Shown here piece after piece: positions 42,353-50,889 of a DNA stretch of 64,000 bases. Below the pieces are notes generated by a model. That model worked only from the letters and a program-made list of their open reading frames with translations. It ran no database searches and was not told where the DNA came from. Position numbers and translations under genes: made by a program. How positions within the stretch are numbered: position 1 is the stretch's first letter; each line of letters begins with the position of its first letter. Origin of the DNA: an uncultured archaeon (GTDB taxonomy: Archaea > Thermoplasmatota > Thermoplasmata > Thermoplasmatales > Thermoplasmataceae); the NCBI GenBank assembly GCA_000965745.1, contig CP009479.1, forward strand, positions 1,870,457-1,934,456, written 5' to 3'.

Positions 42353-43233
42353 TATATAGCACCTCCAGCCCTTTCAAATGCAGTTCTAAGTGACCTTCTG
42401 GTGTAGACTTCACACATGGCCTTCTTGAATTCTGCTGAACCCCTGAGGGGATCGTCAGTTGGGTCGGTGCTTTTGACCGCCAGCTTCGCAGCCTCGTTTA
42501 TTCCATCTATGCCCACCTTTTTGCCCAGAAGGAATTCTTCAGCTTCGGATGCCCTCATTGGAGTGCGTCCCACGGCTGTAAGGCCGATCCCTGCACTGCT
42601 GCAATTGCCTTTATCATCTAATTCGAGCTGCGTTGCCACGCCAACAGTCGCAAAATCCCCTGCTTTTCTTTCCATGTTCATATAAGAAAAACCATGGCCC
42701 TTTCCTGATTTGGCGGGAACGGATACTCGTGTCAGTATTTCACCAGCCTTTATGGACGTCTCATACATATCAACGAAAAAGTCGTCCGAATCTATTGCCC
42801 TCTCCTTTTCTCCGTTGCTGACCATGATCTTGCCTTTTAAGGCTATAATACAGGCTCCCCAGTCACCAGAAGGATCGGCGTGGATTAGGGAGCCGCCTAT
42901 TGTCCCCTTGTTCCTGACCTGAGGGTCTCCAATCCAGGATGCCACCTCAGACATCAATGGAACCTCCTTCTGGATTAATGGCGAAGTCTCAATTGCATGA
43001 TGAGTAGTTGCACCCCCAATAACTATATCTGAACCATTTTCAGCCATCCCTTTCATGCTGTCGATTTTACCGATATCGATCAGGTGATTCACTGACACGA
43101 GCCTCATCTTCATCATGGGTATGAGGCTCATGCCACCTGCAAGAATTCTTGCTTCCTCTCCATGCTCCTGAAGCAGTTTTACAGCCTCAGCTACTGTCCG
43201 GGGAGAATAATACTTAAAATTGGCAGAGTACAT
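42352..43233 (-). CDS. FAD-binding subunit of the molybdenum hydroxylase (operon 1, CoxM-like)
   Basis: 293 aa from ATG 43233. FAD-binding PCMH domain: [38 protein letters not shown], then [10 protein letters not shown] and the second FAD loop [16 protein letters not shown], plus the C-terminal CO_deh_flav_C part. The frame runs back eight codons to a TTG at 43257; ATG fits the family start. First gene of operon 1. TATA-like elements at 43286-43294 and 43303-43312 (minus strand) lie upstream in the 180-nt gap to XdhC. Confidence 0.92.
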   Translation of the reverse strand: MYSANFKYYSPRTVAEAVKLLQEHGEEARILAGGMSLIPMMKMRLVSVNHLIDIGKIDSMKGMAENGSDIVIGGATTHHAIETSPLIQKEVPLMSEVASWIGDPQVRNKGTIGGSLIHADPSGDWGACIIALKGKIMVSNGEKERAIDSDDFFVDMYETSIKAGEILTRVSVPAKSGKGHGFSYMNMERKAGDFATVGVATQLELDDKGNCSSAGIGLTAVGRTPMRASEAEEFLLGKKVGIDGINEAAKLAVKSTDPTDDPLRGSAEFKKAMCEVYTRRSLRTAFERAGGAI

Positions 43234-43437
43234 AACAAATCCTTTAACAACATTCAAACGGATGTATAATAGAATTGCGTTCGGAATATATGACGGGGGT
43301 GGTTTAAATATACCGAATAGAAGAACTGAAATCTTTGCGAGAATTAAATATCCCTGGAGTTTTCAAAAAGGGATGGGTGGATAATTGAGCCAGAATTGAT
43401 TGCTTGAGCTAGAAAATGCTCCTGTTGCATCAAGCTC

Positions 43438-44286
43438 TCAATGCGAGATCTTGCTGTGCTTGCCTTTTTGTTCGCCATCGGGCGTTCTGGAAACTTTGAC
43501 AACCTGCCCCATTATGCTCATTGCTATCTCTTCCGGGGTTATGGCCCCAATGTCGATCCCTATGGGTGCGAACATACTTCCCAGGAATTCATCTGAAACC
43601 CCCCTTGAGCCTAGCTGTTCCTTGTCTGCCCTAACCCTGTTCTTGCTTGCCATAAGGCCAACGTATCTGAGATTCCTCCTGGAAAGAGCTTCGAGAATGG
43701 GGATGTCTCTGGCACCCTTAGTTAGAACTACAACCGAGTCAGAATCGTACAGCTCGAAATTTGAAAGGTCGTCCTCAACATCCTTCAGCACTTCATCCGG
43801 CTGGTTGTTCAAAACAGGAGAGTGATCCAGGAGGACCACCTGGTATCCTAGAAGTTTAGCTTGCCTTATGAGTGCATCCTGAACGTCATCCTTTCCTCCC
43901 TGGCCCACAATTACGAGTCTCTGGGCCGGATTGTACGGTTCGAGGAATATATCCATGACACCACCGCAGAAGGTTTCAACGTGGATTTCATTCTCCGGTA
44001 TGGCCCTGTTCATGGACAGGAGGGCGTCCTTTGCTTCCTCAAGGAATACTTTAACCATTTTTGGCTTGCCTGTCCTCATTACTTCCTTGGCATGCGGCAG
44101 GAGGGAAGATTCAGGGCATGCTCCCCCTAAGGTTCCATAGGGCACATCCTCGTCAGCCGTTATTATTATCTTAAACCCGGGCTTGCCCAGAGTTGACCCG
44201 TCCACGTTGATAATGGTTGCTACGACGAATGGCTTTCTCTTCTCGATCAGCTCATTTAACACAATAGGAAATTCCTGAGGTTTCAA
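43438..44286 (-). CDS. XdhC/CoxI-family molybdenum cofactor maturation protein
   Basis: 282 aa. Helps insert or sulfurate the Mo cofactor of xanthine-dehydrogenase-type enzymes. XdhC landmarks: VATIINVDGSTLGKPGFK (the family's S-P-G-like entry), GTLGGACPESSL, ETFCGGVMDIFLEP, a Rossmann-like VIVGQGG with YQVVLLDHSP, and YVGLMASKNRV with APIGIDIGAITPEEIAMSIMG at the end. It lies between the two hydroxylase operons and may serve both. Upstream is the divergent mocA-like gene. Confidence 0.9.
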   Translation of the reverse strand: MKPQEFPIVLNELIEKRKPFVVATIINVDGSTLGKPGFKIIITADEDVPYGTLGGACPESSLLPHAKEVMRTGKPKMVKVFLEEAKDALLSMNRAIPENEIHVETFCGGVMDIFLEPYNPAQRLVIVGQGGKDDVQDALIRQAKLLGYQVVLLDHSPVLNNQPDEVLKDVEDDLSNFELYDSDSVVVLTKGARDIPILEALSRRNLRYVGLMASKNRVRADKEQLGSRGVSDEFLGSMFAPIGIDIGAITPEEIAMSIMGQVVKVSRTPDGEQKGKHSKISH

Positions 44287-44384
44287 GGCAATTTACTATC
44301 AATATGATGTATTTATCGTTTTTGGGCTGCGAAACTGGTTAACTAAATCAATATATCTCCTTACAATCACATGTACAGTGCTGA

Positions 44385-44993
44385 ATGTCTGATAATAAGA
44401 GTGTGTCTGGCGTAATTCTTGCCTCAGGGTTTTCATCACGCTTCCGGGGAGACAAGCTTTCAGCTAAACTGGATGAAAAGCCTATTGTAGCTTATGCGGT
44501 GGAAAATGCCCTCAACTCAGAATTGGCAGAAGTGATAGTGGTAATCGATCCTGATAACAAGGCGGTTCGCAAACTGATGCCTGACAAAGTAAAAATCGCA
44601 GAAAACAGGCACAGGGAAGAGGGTATAAGCAGTGCTGTGAAGGCGGGATTGAAGAGTGTTGATGAAAATTCCACGGCGGCCCTCTTTCTTGTCGGTGATC
44701 AGCCTTTCGTATCACCTGCCCTGATCAACAGGATTGTGAATGCTTATCTTGAAGAAGATTGCCAGATTGTATCATGCTCTCATAAAGGTGTCTGGAAGAA
44801 TCCAATGCTCTTTGACCGGAGCTTTTTCGAGCAGCTTTTGAGCATTGCCGGAGATGTTGGCGCGAAGCAGGTAGCACTCCTGAATCCTGACCGGGTCTGT
44901 ACAGTTGAGGTTAAGGATCCGCTTCCGCTTTTTGACATAGACACATTTGAGGACCTTGAGAAAGCCCGGAGATTGAAGAATATGGTTGATTGA
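44385..44993 (+). CDS. MocA-like molybdenum cofactor cytidylyltransferase
   Basis: 202-aa nucleotidyltransferase. Signature GVILASGFSSRFRGDKLSAKLDEKPIV, then EGISSAVKAGL and FLVGDQPFVSPALI (the GDQP motif of MobA/MocA-like enzymes), and DIDTFEDLEKA at the C-terminus. Expected to attach CMP to Mo-MPT, giving the MCD cofactor used by xanthine-oxidase-family enzymes with bis-nucleotide forms. It is placed between the two hydroxylase operons, divergent from xdhC. A TATA box aatatatc at 44350-44357 lies about 31 bp before the ATG, giving a very short leader. Confidence 0.88.
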   Translation: MSDNKSVSGVILASGFSSRFRGDKLSAKLDEKPIVAYAVENALNSELAEVIVVIDPDNKAVRKLMPDKVKIAENRHREEGISSAVKAGLKSVDENSTAALFLVGDQPFVSPALINRIVNAYLEEDCQIVSCSHKGVWKNPMLFDRSFFEQLLSIAGDVGAKQVALLNPDRVCTVEVKDPLPLFDIDTFEDLEKARRLKNMVD

Positions 44994-45050
44994 GCTTACA
45001 ATCATATAATGCGATAAAAGAGGATGGGAAAAAAATAGTTTTGTGATCTT

Positions 45051-47066
45051 TCAGAAGTCTTCGGCAATATCTTCCGGCCTTACCGGAGTGTCCCTGATCC
45101 TCTTCCCGGTCACTTTCTCGATGGACCTTACAAGCGCGCTTGGTACACCTATTGTCGGGGCTTCCCCCAGTCCCTTGACGCCGTGTGGCAGGTCTGAACG
45201 ATTTTCTGCTACCTTGACCACGAAATTTGGGACCTGATCGGCCGAAAGGACACCGGAATCAGCTATGCTGCCTGTCAGCAGTTCACCTTCATCGGAGTAG
45301 GCGATCTCTTCTGAAACAACCTGGCCGATTCCCTGGACAATTCCCCCCATAATCTGGCCCCATACGCTCTCCTTGCTCAGAACTCTTCCGACATCATAGT
45401 AGGACCAGCAGTCCTTGACCCTGATAGCCCCAAGAGGAGAAACATCAGCAACTGCGATGTTTGCCCCGAATGAGTTAAGAGTTCCCTTCATTTCCTCGAA
45501 GTGGTCTATGTCGTAGCTGCCCGAAAGAGCGTTTTCTGGCGAGTAGTCGCCAAAGTCCTTAATCACCATGTCCTTTATTTTCCCGGATGCTGCAATTACG
45601 GCAGCACCGGCAGTGATCGCAGACCTGCTCCCCCAAGCCCCAACGCCCCTCTTTACGGCGTCTGTGTCACCAAGTTGCAACTCAACAAGATCACTTGCTA
45701 TTCCAAGCTCCTCCCTTATAAGGGTCCTTACGAATTCCTGATGGCCCTGGCCCGCGGTGTCACCACCAAGCCACACCTTCACTCTGCCTTTTTCAATCTT
45801 TATTCTTGCGCCTTCTCCTGGCCCTATTCCCGGTACGAGAACAAAGAAACCCAGGCCTGCCGTGTCGGAAGTAAATCTCTTTCCGTATTCGAATTCCTTG
45901 AGCGCATCCTGGAAGAATGGTTTAGCAGCCCCTATTTCAAGGCCTAGTGGAGATTTGAAGGGTTCTGATGACATGTTCGCGATTCTTACGTCTGCAGGGT
46001 CCATCTTGAGTTCATCTGCAAGAAGATCAACCATCCTTTCAATGAAGTAGGATGCCTCAGGCCTCCCGGCTCCCCTGTAAGGCCCCTGAGGCACCTTGTT
46101 TGTGAGCGTGGCAATAGCGCGGACATAGCCGTTTGGTATTGCATACGGGCCCGTAAGCTGATATGCTATGAATCGTGGAGCGAACTCACCGAATCCTCCA
46201 TAGGCGCCTGCATCTACGTACACTTCGCCTGTAACGCCGTTTATTATTCCGTTCTTGCCGGCAAATATCTTGATGTCTGCCCTGGCACCTCTGCCCGGAT
46301 TGCTTGAGCTGAGGTGCTCGCTCCTGGTTTCTATCCACTTCACCGGCCTCTTGTACTTCATTGCTGCATGAGCGGCAATAACGTACTCTGGATGAAGTCC
46401 ACCCTTAAGGCCGAATCCGCCTCCTGTATCAGCCTGGATTACCCTGACCGAATCAGGGCTCAGATTCATGGCCTCAACCAACCCCTCCTTTATGCTCTGT
46501 GAGGACTGGGAGGATGCCCACATGGTAAGCCTGTTCCCGTCATAGGTAGCCACCACTCCCCTGGGTTCCATTGGGTTTGTAGCGACCCTTCTGTTGTAGA
46601 ACGAGTCTTCCAGAACTATGGGGGATGATGTGTCCTTGAATTCCTTTCCAACCCACTTGTCGATAAGAATGTTGTTTTTTGTTCCCGGATGTATCGGATC
46701 TGCCTTCAGGGCAGCATCAATCTCCATCACAGGCTTCAGCGGCTCATATTCCACATCAACGGAGTTAAGCAGGTCTTCCGCCTTGTATCTGTCTTCACCG
46801 AAAACTGCAGCTACGGGCTGCCCCAGATAGCTGGTATAGCCCTGGGCAAATACCGGTTCACTGTATATGTTGATTTCACCGGACCCGCCTTCCCCGACGG
46901 ATGCCATTCTTCCTTCATAGTCGCTGCTGTTGAGCCCTCCCTTGAGTGAAGCAATCTTTGCACGTGAGTATGGGCTTCGGACTATGGCCATATAAAGCAT
47001 TCCCGGGAGATTTATGTCGTCAACGTATGTTCCTTTTCCTTCCACAAACTTCTGTCCTGTTATCAT
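45051..47066 (-). CDS. Molybdopterin-binding large subunit of a second hydroxylase (operon 2), compact form
   Basis: 671 aa, about 130 residues shorter than its operon 1 counterpart, yet all catalytic landmarks are present: FVEGKGTYVDDINLPG, TGGGFGLKGGLHPE, PYRGAGRPEASYFIERMVDL, AGQGHQEFVRT, GGIVQGIGQVVSEE and the catalytic Glu in GVKGLGEAPTIGVPSALV. The shortening is by reduction of internal loops, mainly around and after SAITAGAAVIAASGKIK, rather than by truncation, so this is a real diverged enzyme. The start is ATG 47066, 25 nt from the stop of the iron-sulfur gene. It likely acts on a different substrate from operon 1. Substrate unknown. Confidence 0.9.
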   Translation of the reverse strand: MITGQKFVEGKGTYVDDINLPGMLYMAIVRSPYSRAKIASLKGGLNSSDYEGRMASVGEGGSGEINIYSEPVFAQGYTSYLGQPVAAVFGEDRYKAEDLLNSVDVEYEPLKPVMEIDAALKADPIHPGTKNNILIDKWVGKEFKDTSSPIVLEDSFYNRRVATNPMEPRGVVATYDGNRLTMWASSQSSQSIKEGLVEAMNLSPDSVRVIQADTGGGFGLKGGLHPEYVIAAHAAMKYKRPVKWIETRSEHLSSSNPGRGARADIKIFAGKNGIINGVTGEVYVDAGAYGGFGEFAPRFIAYQLTGPYAIPNGYVRAIATLTNKVPQGPYRGAGRPEASYFIERMVDLLADELKMDPADVRIANMSSEPFKSPLGLEIGAAKPFFQDALKEFEYGKRFTSDTAGLGFFVLVPGIGPGEGARIKIEKGRVKVWLGGDTAGQGHQEFVRTLIREELGIASDLVELQLGDTDAVKRGVGAWGSRSAITAGAAVIAASGKIKDMVIKDFGDYSPENALSGSYDIDHFEEMKGTLNSFGANIAVADVSPLGAIRVKDCWSYYDVGRVLSKESVWGQIMGGIVQGIGQVVSEEIAYSDEGELLTGSIADSGVLSADQVPNFVVKVAENRSDLPHGVKGLGEAPTIGVPSALVRSIEKVTGKRIRDTPVRPEDIAEDF

Positions 47067-47091
47067 TTCATCACCATTCCAGGGAATCCTC

Positions 47092-47601
47092 TTACTGGGA
47101 CTCCACCACGACTTCTTCCTCTTCTCCTTCTTTCTCGATGAGTTCGGATGCGTATTTTACTGCTTCAACAATATTCTGGTATCCTGTGCACCTGCAGAGG
47201 TTTCCGGAAAGGTTCCTCCTTATTTCCTCCTCAGTGGGTTTCTTGTTTTTCTTCAGAAGCCAGTATGAAGCCATGAGCATTCCGGATGTGCAGTACCCGC
47301 ATTGAAGTCCATGCTTGTCTAGAAACGCCTTCTGAATTTTGCTGAGTTTTCCATTCTGCGAAAGCCCTTCTACTGTTTTTATTTCCCTTCCGTTAGCCTG
47401 TCCCACCAGAACGGTGCATGATTTTACAGCTTTTCCGTCCATGACCACAGTGCATGCCCCACAGTTGGAGGTGTCACATCCAATATGAGTTCCAGTTGCC
47501 CCTACTACATCCCTTAGATAATGAGCAAGAAGCATCCTGGGTTCCACTTCGTCACTTCTCTCTTTGCCGTTTATTTTCACTCTAACCTTTATTTTGCCCA
47601 T
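47092..47601 (-). CDS. 2Fe-2S subunit of the second molybdenum hydroxylase (operon 2)
   Basis: 169 aa. Sites HIGCDTSNCGACTVVMDG and CGYCTSGM...[15 protein letters not shown], equal in layout to the operon 1 subunit but clearly diverged, so the operons are old paralogues and not a recent duplication. It ends in a Glu-rich tail (ELIEKEGEEEE). It follows the FAD gene by 2 nt. Confidence 0.93.
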   Translation of the reverse strand: MGKIKVRVKINGKERSDEVEPRMLLAHYLRDVVGATGTHIGCDTSNCGACTVVMDGKAVKSCTVLVGQANGREIKTVEGLSQNGKLSKIQKAFLDKHGLQCGYCTSGMLMASYWLLKKNKKPTEEEIRRNLSGNLCRCTGYQNIVEAVKYASELIEKEGEEEEVVVESQ

Positions 47602-47603
47602 TT

Positions 47604-48485
47604 TTATTGCGCCTCCTTTGCTCTTTTGTAAGCTGCCACAAGAGATTCTTTGATGATGAACCTCAATACCTTCTTCTTGTAATCAATTGAACCGTAGAAG
47701 TCCGAAACAGGGTCAGATTCCTCGGTTATTGATCTGGCAGCTTCGGCAGCGAGTTCCTCTGTCAGTTTCTTTCCGGCAAGAATTCCCTCTGCCCTGGTGG
47801 ATTTGATTGGGGTTGGGCCAACCGATGTCAGCGCAACGCCAACCTTAATGATCTTCCCATCCCCATCAACAATGATATTGCTCGCAACTGCAGCCACTGA
47901 AAAATCGCCGGCGCTCTTCTTGTGCTTTATGTAGGCTCCACCTTGCCTCTTCACCATTTTTGGCACCCTTATCTCGTAAAGTATTTCGTTTGGCTCAAGT
48001 GCTGTGATGAGGGAGTCGACAAAGAAGTCTTCTGCCTTGATCTCTTTGCCGCCATTCTTTCCCTGTACCATGAAGGTCGCATCCAGGGAAAGCATAACTG
48101 CTGGAAGGTCGTTTGCAGGATCGCCGTGTGATATGTTTCCGCCAACCGTTCCCATGTTCCGGACAAGGGGGTCAGCTATCTGGTCAGCTGCCTCTTTTAT
48201 TATCATGTATCTGTTTTTAATTGTAACGCTGGAGCCAAGTTCATCAACTGTCGTCAAAGCGCCTATGCTTAGCCTGTTGGAATCTTCCTTTATGTAGTCC
48301 ATCTCCTCAATCCTGGATATATCTATCACGTGAGATATTGAGGCAAATCTCATTTTCATCAGCGGGATAAGGCTTTGGCCGCCAGCCAGCAACTTTGCCT
48401 CATCACCATATTTTTCTAGAAGGTTCACAGCTTCGACCATGGTCGAAGGTGTATAATATTCAAAAACACTAGGTGTAATGGTCAT
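47604..48485 (-). CDS. FAD-binding subunit of the second molybdenum hydroxylase (operon 2)
   Basis: 293 aa from ATG 48485. SVFEYYTPSTMVEAVNLLEKYGDEAKLLAGGQSLIPLMKMRF, then the FAD loop GTVGGNISHGDPANDLPAVML and the C-terminal CO_deh_flav_C part (VGVALTSVGPTPIKSTRAE). ATG 48485 is chosen because the minus-strand TATA at 48504-48513 lies 24 bp upstream and because the family N-terminus starts here; the frame extends to 48527 through a hydrophobic stretch that is promoter DNA. First gene of operon 2; the IS3-type element lies about 115 bp upstream of the promoter. Confidence 0.92.
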   Translation of the reverse strand: MTITPSVFEYYTPSTMVEAVNLLEKYGDEAKLLAGGQSLIPLMKMRFASISHVIDISRIEEMDYIKEDSNRLSIGALTTVDELGSSVTIKNRYMIIKEAADQIADPLVRNMGTVGGNISHGDPANDLPAVMLSLDATFMVQGKNGGKEIKAEDFFVDSLITALEPNEILYEIRVPKMVKRQGGAYIKHKKSAGDFSVAAVASNIIVDGDGKIIKVGVALTSVGPTPIKSTRAEGILAGKKLTEELAAEAARSITEESDPVSDFYGSIDYKKKVLRFIIKESLVAAYKRAKEAQ

Positions 48486-48503
48486 GGCGCTAACTATGAA
48501 TAT

Positions 48504-48513
48504 TACATATATA
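48504..48513 (-). promoter_or_regulatory. TATA box of molybdenum hydroxylase operon 2
   Basis: On the minus strand tatatatgta is centred 24 bp before ATG 48485, predicting a leaderless operon transcript. The IS end at 48626 leaves this promoter intact. Confidence 0.55.
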
Positions 48514-48625
48514 ATCCCATTCATCAATTACCCGTGTTAATTAATTTATTATCCATCTATAAAAACCATAACAGGGAAAGTTGAGGGGCATGTATTGTGC
48601 ACCTTTGCCTGAGCCATATGGGAGG

Positions 48626-48654
48626 TGATCTGCCCCACCGGAATTTGGAACACT
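48626..48654. repeat. Left terminal inverted repeat of the IS
   Basis: Begins tgatctgcccc and ends tggaacact; matches the right repeat in the outer TGA and the inner TGGAACACT with scattered agreement between. Confidence 0.8.
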
Positions 48655-48659
48655 TTTTC

Positions 48660-49535
48660 TCATTTTTCATCTAGTGCTACCTCCATTTCTTTCGATTCAA
48701 ATCTTTCCCTGAATGCCTGATCATCCCGGAACTTCCTCCTGAACTCCCTTGGAGGAAGATAATCAATGGATGAATGCGGCCTGCATTCATTGTAGTCGGT
48801 GAACGCCTTTTCTATTGTCCTGGATACTTCACTGAAATCCCTGAACTCGTTTGGCCAGATGTAATCTGTCTTTATGCTGTTGTGGAAGGACTCAATGTTT
48901 CCGTTGTCCTCTGGAGTGTGTTTCTGGATATACTCCAGCCTTATCCCAAGGAGTTTCATGGCGTTCCTGAACTCATGGGATTGATACTGGGGGCCATTGT
49001 CAGTTCTCAGTACCAAGTTCTTTGGTACTGTACCATTGAAAGCAAGAAGAACAGCGTTTTCCACCGATCTTACGGCATCTTTTGCCATGCATGACCTGGA
49101 ATAATGAAAACCCTGCCATTCCTTCGTGAAACAGTCCTTTATACACATCAGATAGGTCATTCCAGAATCAGTGGGAATATACGTGATATCAGTTTCCCAG
49201 AGTTGATCAGGACCATTTGGACGGAAGAGATTCCTGGACTTTGTTCTCCCTCTGTGTTTTGATGCAGGAAGGGAGAGATTGTTATCCTTCAGCACCTTCC
49301 TGACAGTTTTCTGGTTCACCTTCGTACCTTGGTTCCTCAGTATTGCCCATACTCTCCTGTATCCGTATGTTGGCCTTTCGGAAGCGATATCCCTGATCTT
49401 GCTCTGCACAGATAGATCAAGCCTCTGAATATGTCTCTTCCTGGGTGCGTAATAATATCCGGACAGTGAGATTCCGGATATTCTTGATGCGTTTCTCAGA
49501 GACATCATAGGTTTCAGATCTTCAAGAACCATCAT
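48660..49535 (-). CDS. IS3-family transposase OrfB (DDE integrase domain)
   Basis: 291 aa. N-terminal HTH-like RDIASERPTYGYRRVWAILR and the IS3 signature KTVRKVLKDNNLSLP. The catalytic triad is visible: Asp in LWETDITYIPT, Asp in LRTDNGPQYQS and Glu in NIESFHNSIKTD, with the last two 35 residues apart as in the DD(35)E family. It starts with ATGATG overlapping the orfA stop by 4 nt; alternatively it is made as an OrfAB fusion by -1 slippage at A7 (around 49555-49561). Function: cut and join of the element. Confidence 0.93.
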   Translation of the reverse strand: MMVLEDLKPMMSLRNASRISGISLSGYYYAPRKRHIQRLDLSVQSKIRDIASERPTYGYRRVWAILRNQGTKVNQKTVRKVLKDNNLSLPASKHRGRTKSRNLFRPNGPDQLWETDITYIPTDSGMTYLMCIKDCFTKEWQGFHYSRSCMAKDAVRSVENAVLLAFNGTVPKNLVLRTDNGPQYQSHEFRNAMKLLGIRLEYIQKHTPEDNGNIESFHNSIKTDYIWPNEFRDFSEVSRTIEKAFTDYNECRPHSSIDYLPPREFRRKFRDDQAFRERFESKEMEVALDEK

Positions 49536-49810
49536 CTTGACCTCCCTTGTAGCCTTTTTTTAAAAGCATCTATCACCAGGCTCTGGTCTCCTATGATCTT
49601 CTTGAGGTCATCGATCTCCTCGTCCCTGCTGTCAGAATTCCTTCTCTGAGCCAGTGCAGATTTTCCTCCCTGGATGAACTGTTCTCTCCACTTGCTAAGT
49701 TGCACAGGATATATGCCGTGCCTCCGGCATATCTCCGCCTGTGTCACATTGTCTGAGAAGGATTCCATGACGATCTGGAACTTCTCCTCAGCCGAATATT
49801 TGGACTTCAT
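49532..49810 (-). CDS. IS3-family OrfA (HTH, transposase N-terminal part)
   Basis: 92 aa. HTH KFQIVMESFSDNVTQAEICRRHGIYPVQLSKWREQFIQGG, then a leucine-zipper-like coiled segment DEEIDDLKKIIGDQSLVIDAFKKRL. It binds the terminal repeats. Just before its end the codons TTT AAA AAA AGG contain seven A in a row; orfB is in the -1 frame relative to orfA, so the site suits programmed frameshifting. Confidence 0.92.
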   Translation of the reverse strand: MKSKYSAEEKFQIVMESFSDNVTQAEICRRHGIYPVQLSKWREQFIQGGKSALAQRRNSDSRDEEIDDLKKIIGDQSLVIDAFKKRLQGRSR

Positions 49811-49889
49811 GAAGAGACCTCCATGTTCCGGAAAACCACTTTTCGCATGCTCTTTATGTATCTGTTCTTGTCTATAATATTAATCCTAG

Positions 49890-49919
49890 AGTGTTCCAGT
49901 CCTATGATGGTTCGGTTCA
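49890..49919. repeat. Right terminal inverted repeat of the IS
   Basis: Reverse complement begins tgaaccgaacc and ends tggaacact. Directly followed by ggagg, the second copy of the target duplication. Confidence 0.8.
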
Positions 49920-50007
49920 GGAGGCGTTAACGGAATGATGATAAGATGTCTCTCCATTATTATCCACAATCACATTAATTACTTTAATAACCCCATCATG
50001 AGGGACT

Positions 50008-50745
50008 ATGGTAGATCTTATAAGAGAATCCATGGCTGGAAAAGTAGCAGTCATACTGGGAGTTGGACCCGGACAGGGCATCACTGCCACAAAACTGTTC
50101 ATAAACTTCGGTGCAAAAGTGGCTCTCATATCCAGGTCCGGAAACACTTTCGGTCTTGCAGAGTCTTCAACGATCAAGGCGTATAAGGCAGATGCGACGA
50201 ATGAGGATGAACTCGTCGCCGCCAGGGACAAGATACTTTCAGATTATGGCCAGATAGACTTCCTCTATAATAACGTTGGAAAGTGGCTCGACCCGGGTAA
50301 ATCACCGGCATTCCCGGACAAGGGTGAAATGGCTGATATGTTTGAGTCCAATGTGCTGACACTTGAGAGTGCAACAAAGATTTTCTCTGATGCCATGAAG
50401 AAGAGTGGCGGTTCAATTGTCAATGTGGGTGCTGCTGAAAGCCTGTTCAGGGGTAACACAATGTCTTACACGGTTGCAAAATCTGCCGTGACTGAGTTGA
50501 CCAGGAAATCAGCTGAAGCCTTGAGAAAGTACAACATCAGGGTGAATTGCGTCCATCCGGGTTCTGTGCATGCCGAAGGCGATTACAGGCACATATTCCC
50601 GTTTAATTTCCAGAAGCTTGCTGATGGTACCGAACTTCATCCCATAGAGGTCGGGTACGTGGGCGTCTTCCTTGCGAGTGAAATGGCATATGCAATTAAC
50701 GGGCAGTCCATCACGGTTGACAGGGGATCAAAGACTGTTGATTAA
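50008..50745 (+). CDS. Short-chain dehydrogenase/reductase
   Basis: 245 aa. Nucleotide loop GVGPGQGITATKLF (a variant of TGxxxGxG), DFLYNNVGKW, Ser in VNVGAAESL, Tyr-X3-Lys in SYTVAKSAVTEL, and VNCVHPGSV. It differs from the SDR at 7592 in the cofactor loop. The ATG at 50008 follows an actttaataa TATA-like element (49979-49990) by about 23 bp. The P5C-dehydrogenase-like gene follows on the same strand after 145 nt; a shared pathway is possible but unproven. Confidence 0.85.
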   Translation: MVDLIRESMAGKVAVILGVGPGQGITATKLFINFGAKVALISRSGNTFGLAESSTIKAYKADATNEDELVAARDKILSDYGQIDFLYNNVGKWLDPGKSPAFPDKGEMADMFESNVLTLESATKIFSDAMKKSGGSIVNVGAAESLFRGNTMSYTVAKSAVTELTRKSAEALRKYNIRVNCVHPGSVHAEGDYRHIFPFNFQKLADGTELHPIEVGYVGVFLASEMAYAINGQSITVDRGSKTVD

Positions 50746-50889
50746 TCCCACTCCCACTATCTTTCCATGTCAACATGTTGAAATTTATTTATAATTTCCT
50801 GCAGATTTTGCAGTAAATATCTTGACTGCTTACAATTTTATAATCACTATTCCAAACTTTTAATGTAGTCAGAAGCCATATGTTTAACC

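Larger units (their letters stand above)
48626..49919 (-). mobile_element. Intact IS3-family insertion sequence, 1294 bp
   Basis: Bounded by imperfect inverted repeats (48626-48654 and 49890-49919) that both begin TGA and share TGGAACACT at their inner end. Flanking the ends are identical 5-bp copies ggagg (48621-48625 and 49920-49924), read as a target-site duplication. Inside are orfA and orfB on the minus strand with an A7 stretch suitable for -1 frameshifting. All catalytic residues are present, so it may be active or recently active. It landed between operon 2 of the Mo hydroxylases and an SDR gene without breaking either. Confidence 0.9.

Noticed and set aside
45051-47066. Operon 2 large subunit as a truncated pseudogene
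   Set aside because: All cofactor and catalytic motifs are present in order; the shortening is spread over internal loops.
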